Source of the DNA: JBCDIQ01 sp039024295
GTDB taxonomy: Bacteria; Bacteroidota; Bacteroidia; J057
Direction: 5' to 3'
Length of the DNA stretch: 10,555 bases
NCBI GenBank assembly: GCA_039024295.1
Contig: JBCDIQ010000194.1
Coordinates: 1-10,555, forward strand
The notes beneath the pieces were generated by a model. That model was not told where the DNA came from. It worked only from the letters and a program-made list of their open reading frames with translations, and did not search any database. Shown one piece after another: positions 8,153-10,555 of the stretch. The position numbers were made by a program, and so were the translations under genes. Positions within the stretch are counted from its first letter, which is position 1. Each line of letters begins with the position of its first letter.

Positions 8153-9328
8153 CTACTTCATGATCTCCGCCAAAATGCTATCAATTTGGTGTTCATGCGC
8201 TTCGCTGTACCCCATTTCTGAAAAAACAATTTCCCCCGATTTGTCAATGACAAAAAAAGCAGGGTATCCCCTTACGTTATAATCTTTCAGTACCTCTTTG
8301 CCCACAAATACGGTAGGATAGCTCATCTTATTGATTTCGATGAACTCAGGTAGCTTTTTCCGGTTCTTCTCCTTACTGTCAAATGGATTGAGGCCAAGTA
8401 CGACCAACTGATAATCTGGGTATTTTTCATTTACGCTGCTGAGGTAGGGAATGGCTTTGATACAGGGAAAACAGTCTTTGTACCAAAAATCCAGGATAAC
8501 GACCTTGCCTGAATAGTCCGATAAACTCAAGGAGTCATGGGTTGGGAAGACTTCTCCCCTAAAGTCATGAGCTTTCTGACCGGCTGCCAATGGAGCCATT
8601 TCCTCCGGCGTTAATGCCTTATAATCTTCCATGGCATAAATCTTTGCCAGGCTATCAAACTCAGCTTTGAGCATCTCGTCCGTAACAGCGTCATAGGTTT
8701 CATTGGAAAAATGCCACTCGTTGTACTGCCACTCGTTCTGGAACTTCACCGAATACGTGATGTCTTTCAGAGAATTATTTTCATCGAAATATAAGGTCTT
8801 ATTTTGTTGTTCGATGGGGAGCTCATCTGCAAAATGGTATTGTATCGCGCTGTAGAGTTGACCTTGTATAACGGTATCTGTGAGCGTGGTCGTAATGGTG
8901 GAATCCTCCAAGAACTTGGAAAGCCTATTCTTTTTCAGAAAATAAGAATTAAGCACACCGCTGATCGTATTTCCACGGATGCAATCCGGACCGTTGTGTG
9001 GAAAGCATCGGGTGATTTTCTTTTCCTTGTGATAGATGAGGTAGGTGTGCTCCAGGTCATAATACCGATCAATGCTGTCATTCTTAATCCAAAGGCTGCC
9101 CCCAAAAATAGTATCATCTTCGTGCCTGATAAACCTGCAATTTGTGTAATAATTCAGGGTATCCTCATCAGAACTGAAGTATTTCATTTTGTAGTGAATG
9201 TCGGCTTTCCAGGCTTGGGCTTCATTGGTTTTCGCTTCATAGCTCTTTATGATTGACTCCGGCGTTTTCTCAGCTTGGTTGGTGCTGGCTACCAAGCTTA
9301 GGATGAGTAGTGGGATGAGGTATTTCAT
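8153..9328 (-). CDS. Exported TlpA-like thioredoxin-fold protein with N-terminal beta-rich domain
   Basis: This is a 391-residue protein with a Sec-type signal (about 1-19, no lipobox Cys). Residues about 22-235 look like a beta-rich domain of the LolA/outer-membrane-lipoprotein-sorting type, with many alternating aromatic and charged residues; this assignment is tentative. Residues about 250-391 form an AhpC-TSA/TlpA thioredoxin fold: DFRGEVFPTHDSLSLSDYSGK, then VVILDFWYKDCFPC with redox Cys286 and Cys289, and the cis-Pro loop GYPAFFVID (Pro356). The CFPC active site is intact, so disulfide exchange in the periplasm is likely. Three other cysteines (64, 108, 116) lie in the N-terminal domain. 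The same fusion of an unknown front domain to a TlpA domain is common in Bacteroidota. Partner substrates cannot be read from the sequence. It is the first of two exported proteins in tandem with the S41 peptidase. Confidence 0.9.
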   Translation of the reverse strand: MKYLIPLLILSLVASTNQAEKTPESIIKSYEAKTNEAQAWKADIHYKMKYFSSDEDTLNYYTNCRFIRHEDDTIFGGSLWIKNDSIDRYYDLEHTYLIYHKEKKITRCFPHNGPDCIRGNTISGVLNSYFLKKNRLSKFLEDSTITTTLTDTVIQGQLYSAIQYHFADELPIEQQNKTLYFDENNSLKDITYSVKFQNEWQYNEWHFSNETYDAVTDEMLKAEFDSLAKIYAMEDYKALTPEEMAPLAAGQKAHDFRGEVFPTHDSLSLSDYSGKVVILDFWYKDCFPCIKAIPYLSSVNEKYPDYQLVVLGLNPFDSKEKNRKKLPEFIEINKMSYPTVFVGKEVLKDYNVRGYPAFFVIDKSGEIVFSEMGYSEAHEHQIDSILAEIMK

Positions 9329-9375
9329 GGGGGAATTGATTTGAAGTGAGGTACCTAAATAATTTCAGTCAACTG

Positions 9376-9393
9376 TACCATTAACTAATGGTA
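9376..9393. repeat. 8-bp palindrome across the stop codon of the small gene
   Basis: TACCATTA (9376-9383) and TAATGGTA (9386-9393) are perfect inverted copies separated by AC. The repeat covers the stop codon (TAA on the minus strand at 9381-9383) of the 105-residue gene. It lies 48 bases upstream of the thioredoxin-like gene start. It could be an operator for that gene or a weak hairpin; no T run follows on either strand. Confidence 0.5.
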
Positions 9394-9698
9394 GTGTATT
9401 CCTTGCCATCTGTCTGCATCCATTGAATGAAATGATCGAGATTTTTTACCTCGAATTGGGTTTCTTCTTGCAGATTGGACATAACAAATTTCCTCCCTTG
9501 GAATAATTCATTCAGAAGAAATAAAAAGTGGAGTTTGCCCACTACCCAAGTAAACTGGTAGTCACAGCAGAGTCCCATGGACCATAGGTTTATAAACTGC
9601 TGCTTGAATACAACCCGGAATACTTGTTTATTTAACCCATCCAGTGGCTTTTTCCACAGCTTAACCTCAGGCTGAATGGGGATTAGATATGGCTCCAT
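9381..9698 (-). CDS. Hypothetical 105-residue protein
   Basis: I do not recognise this protein. It reads MEPYLIPIQPEVKLWKKPLDG at the start, is rich in aromatic residues (six Trp-containing stretches and several Phe runs such as KLHFLFLLNELF), has two adjacent Cys (LCCDYQF), and ends HFIQWMQTDGKEYTTIS. There is no signal peptide and no clear membrane segment, so it is probably cytoplasmic. Codon choice looks like that of the neighbouring genes, and the frame is uninterrupted between ATG 9698 and TAA 9381, which favours a real gene over chance. It lies 52 bases upstream of the thioredoxin-like gene on the same strand and downstream of the repeat-bearing gap. Function unknown. Confidence 0.55.
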   Translation of the reverse strand: MEPYLIPIQPEVKLWKKPLDGLNKQVFRVVFKQQFINLWSMGLCCDYQFTWVVGKLHFLFLLNELFQGRKFVMSNLQEETQFEVKNLDHFIQWMQTDGKEYTTIS

Positions 9699-9810
9699 CT
9701 TAGAAAAATTTGATCTTTGGGGTGGCTAGGCTTTTAGATTGGTTAGATTTAGCCTTTCAGATTTCATTACGATTAATTTTTTCTATTTGCTTCGATTTAT
9801 CTACGGCGTG

Positions 9811-9847
9811 CTTTATTTAAGAAAAGTAGGGGTTTTCTTAATTAAGG
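9811..9847. repeat. Inverted repeat 1, AT-rich, 9-bp perfect core
   Basis: TTAAGAAAA (9817-9825) and TTTTCTTAA (9833-9841) are perfect inverted copies around GTAGGGG. With one T-T mismatch the pairing continues outward (TTA at 9813-9815 with TAA at 9843-9845). The stem is almost free of G and C and lacks a trailing T run, so it does not look like an ordinary terminator. Confidence 0.75.
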
Positions 9848-9904
9848 AATTTCTTAGTTAGGGAAAATGGCCATTTCCTTAACTAAGGGTGGGGCTAATT
9901 AAGG
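9838..9904 (+). repeat. Four related decamers, consensus TTARYTAAGG
   Basis: Four similar ten-base words occur on the + strand: TTAATTAAGG (9838), TTAGTTAGGG (9854), TTAACTAAGG (9879) and CTAATTAAGG (9895). Their start-to-start distances are 16, 25 and 16 bases, a symmetric arrangement. Because TTARYTAA is itself nearly palindromic, the words could be binding sites for a dimeric protein. They overlap both inverted repeats. No matching protein is identified. Confidence 0.6.
9853..9887. repeat. Inverted repeat 2, near-perfect 35-bp palindrome
   Basis: The left arm CTTAGTTAGGGAAAATGG (9853-9870) mirrors the right arm CCATTTCCTTAACTAAG (9871-9887) with one bulged A and one G/T position, centred on GGCC. 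It starts six bases after inverted repeat 1. Such a symmetric element could be an operator, a recombination or replication site, or a remnant end of a mobile element; the sequence alone does not decide. Confidence 0.8.
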
Positions 9905-10135
9905 TTTCTTGTCTTTTTGTTAGTGAGGCAGTTATGCTTCGGTGGGGGTAGTACTGATAGGACTTCACTTCATGTCACCTGTATATCCCTAGGATATGGA
10001 AAAATTAAAGCATAGTCATAGCTTCTGAGGGAAATGGTCATTTTTGATCAGCCGCTAAATACTACAGGAAATTTTGGTCGATTATTTTGTTGTCATAAAA
10101 AATCAATGCCTCCCTAAATGAAACCATTTGTAAGC

Positions 10136-10555
10136 TCATGGCAATAAACTGTCAGTGACCACAGTCAAAGGTATACCTATAAGAATCAGCGGACAAGGGT
10201 TTCCAACACCTCGATCAACCCTGTCTATTAGCTTATCCCAGTGGGTTGTAGACTTTCCGAATTTTGAAGAAACGAACGTGTCGGCCCATGCTTCTTGGAA
10301 TGAGGAACCAGCATTTATTTTCTTTAATATGGCACTTTTTTGGGAGCGGGTGGGGACGTAGTACTGTTCGAGGGATTCAATATTATTTATATTCGAGTTG
10401 CGGGCAAATTCAATCATTTTACCTTTGAAGCCATTTTGTAAGGATGAGCCTCTTGTGACGATTATTCCCATAGATATCGCTCCATCAGCATGAAGGTTGC
10501 GAAAGCTTTGTAAATCTCTATCAAAAAAGGGGTCTTTGTTGTTCCATTCTATTTC
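10136..10555 (-). CDS. BglII/BstYI-family type II restriction endonuclease, C-terminal part
   Basis: The frame is open from the window edge (10555) to TGA 10136, giving 139 residues; the first Met (10471) is internal, so the gene continues beyond the window. The visible start EIEWNNKDPFFDRDLQSFR, followed by GAISMGIIVTRG and later KSTTHWDKLIDRVDRG and NPCPLILIGI, matches the C-terminal half of the BglII/BstYI endonuclease family (Endonuc-BglII). The opening Glu-x-Glu would be part of the metal-binding active site, where BglII has Glu-x-Gln; the preceding catalytic Asp lies outside the window. Family members cut GATC-centred sites such as AGATCT or RGATCY; the specificity here is not known. 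A partner methyltransferase is not in this window and should lie beyond the right edge if the system is complete. Confidence 0.85.
   Translation of the reverse strand, partial: EIEWNNKDPFFDRDLQSFRNLHADGAISMGIIVTRGSSLQNGFKGKMIEFARNSNINNIESLEQYYVPTRSQKSAILKKINAGSSFQEAWADTFVSSKFGKSTTHWDKLIDRVDRGVGNPCPLILIGIPLTVVTDSLLP

Larger units (their letters stand above)
9699..10135. other. 437-bp gap without a gene, AT-rich in its left half
   Basis: No coding frame on either strand resembles a protein here. The left half is AT-rich, with three AGATT copies at 9736, 9745 and 9760, and contains the two large inverted repeats described separately (9811-9847 and 9853-9887). The right half has only a small palindrome (ATATCC/GGATAT, 9983-9997). 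By position it holds the 3' end region of the restriction gene and the upstream region of the small minus-strand gene. I see no tRNA, transposase remnant or CRISPR pattern. Confidence 0.7.

Noticed and set aside
8804..9256. 150-codon open frame on the + strand
   Set aside because: It lies wholly antisense within the thioredoxin-like gene, whose signal peptide, CFPC site and cis-Pro are unambiguous. The + strand product has no recognisable features.
9983..9997. ATATCC/GGATAT palindrome in the gap
   Set aside because: Six-base arms in AT-rich DNA are expected by chance, and no related copy is seen nearby.
9699..10135. CRISPR array, tRNA or insertion sequence in the gap
   Set aside because: There are no regularly spaced long repeats, no cloverleaf or CCA end, and no transposase frame or target duplication.
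10155..10361. 68-codon + strand frame near the right edge
   Set aside because: It is antisense to the well-supported restriction endonuclease frame.

Overview
The window looks like chromosomal DNA of a Bacteroidota bacterium, most likely of the Cytophagales type. The support for this is: the left edge ends in a C-terminal sorting tail of the type IX secretion system; a sensor kinase has the two-component-regulator-propeller plus Y_Y_Y architecture typical of the phylum; several secreted proteins end their signal peptide near Ala-Gln; and Shine-Dalgarno sites are weak or absent. The genus cannot be fixed from this sequence.

Layout. Positions 1-86 are the last 27 codons of a large secreted protein, closed by a strong intrinsic terminator (117-149). 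Positions 241-4667 hold a two-gene signalling unit on the + strand. The first gene is an 1112-residue membrane sensor histidine kinase with 14 propeller blades. The second overlaps it by one base and encodes a response regulator fused to a class III nucleotide cyclase. Positions 4791-5509 hold a family 2 glycosyltransferase broken by a one-base frameshift and an in-frame TGA. It converges on a block of minus-strand genes: a MarC-family membrane protein (5532-6170), an exported S41 peptidase with a CBM20-like N-terminus (6277-8052), an exported thioredoxin-fold protein with a CFPC active site (8153-9328), and an unrecognised 105-residue protein (9381-9698). A 437-bp stretch with no gene follows (9699-10135), AT-rich in its left half. 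It contains two adjacent inverted repeats and four related decamers. The right edge (10136-10555) is the C-terminal part of a BglII/BstYI-family restriction endonuclease that continues outside the window.

How it works together. The sensor/cyclase pair most plausibly converts an extracytoplasmic ligand signal into a cyclic nucleotide rather than into direct DNA binding; neither protein has a DNA-binding domain. The two residues that normally select the purine base in the cyclase are atypical (Gln226 and Ala300), so the product is open. The S41 peptidase and the thioredoxin-like protein are both exported and may share a transcript. The right end looks like the start of an accessory region with a restriction system. 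I do not see an unmistakable new system. The items most worth checking are the sensor-cyclase pair, the repeat cluster next to the restriction gene, and the broken glycosyltransferase.
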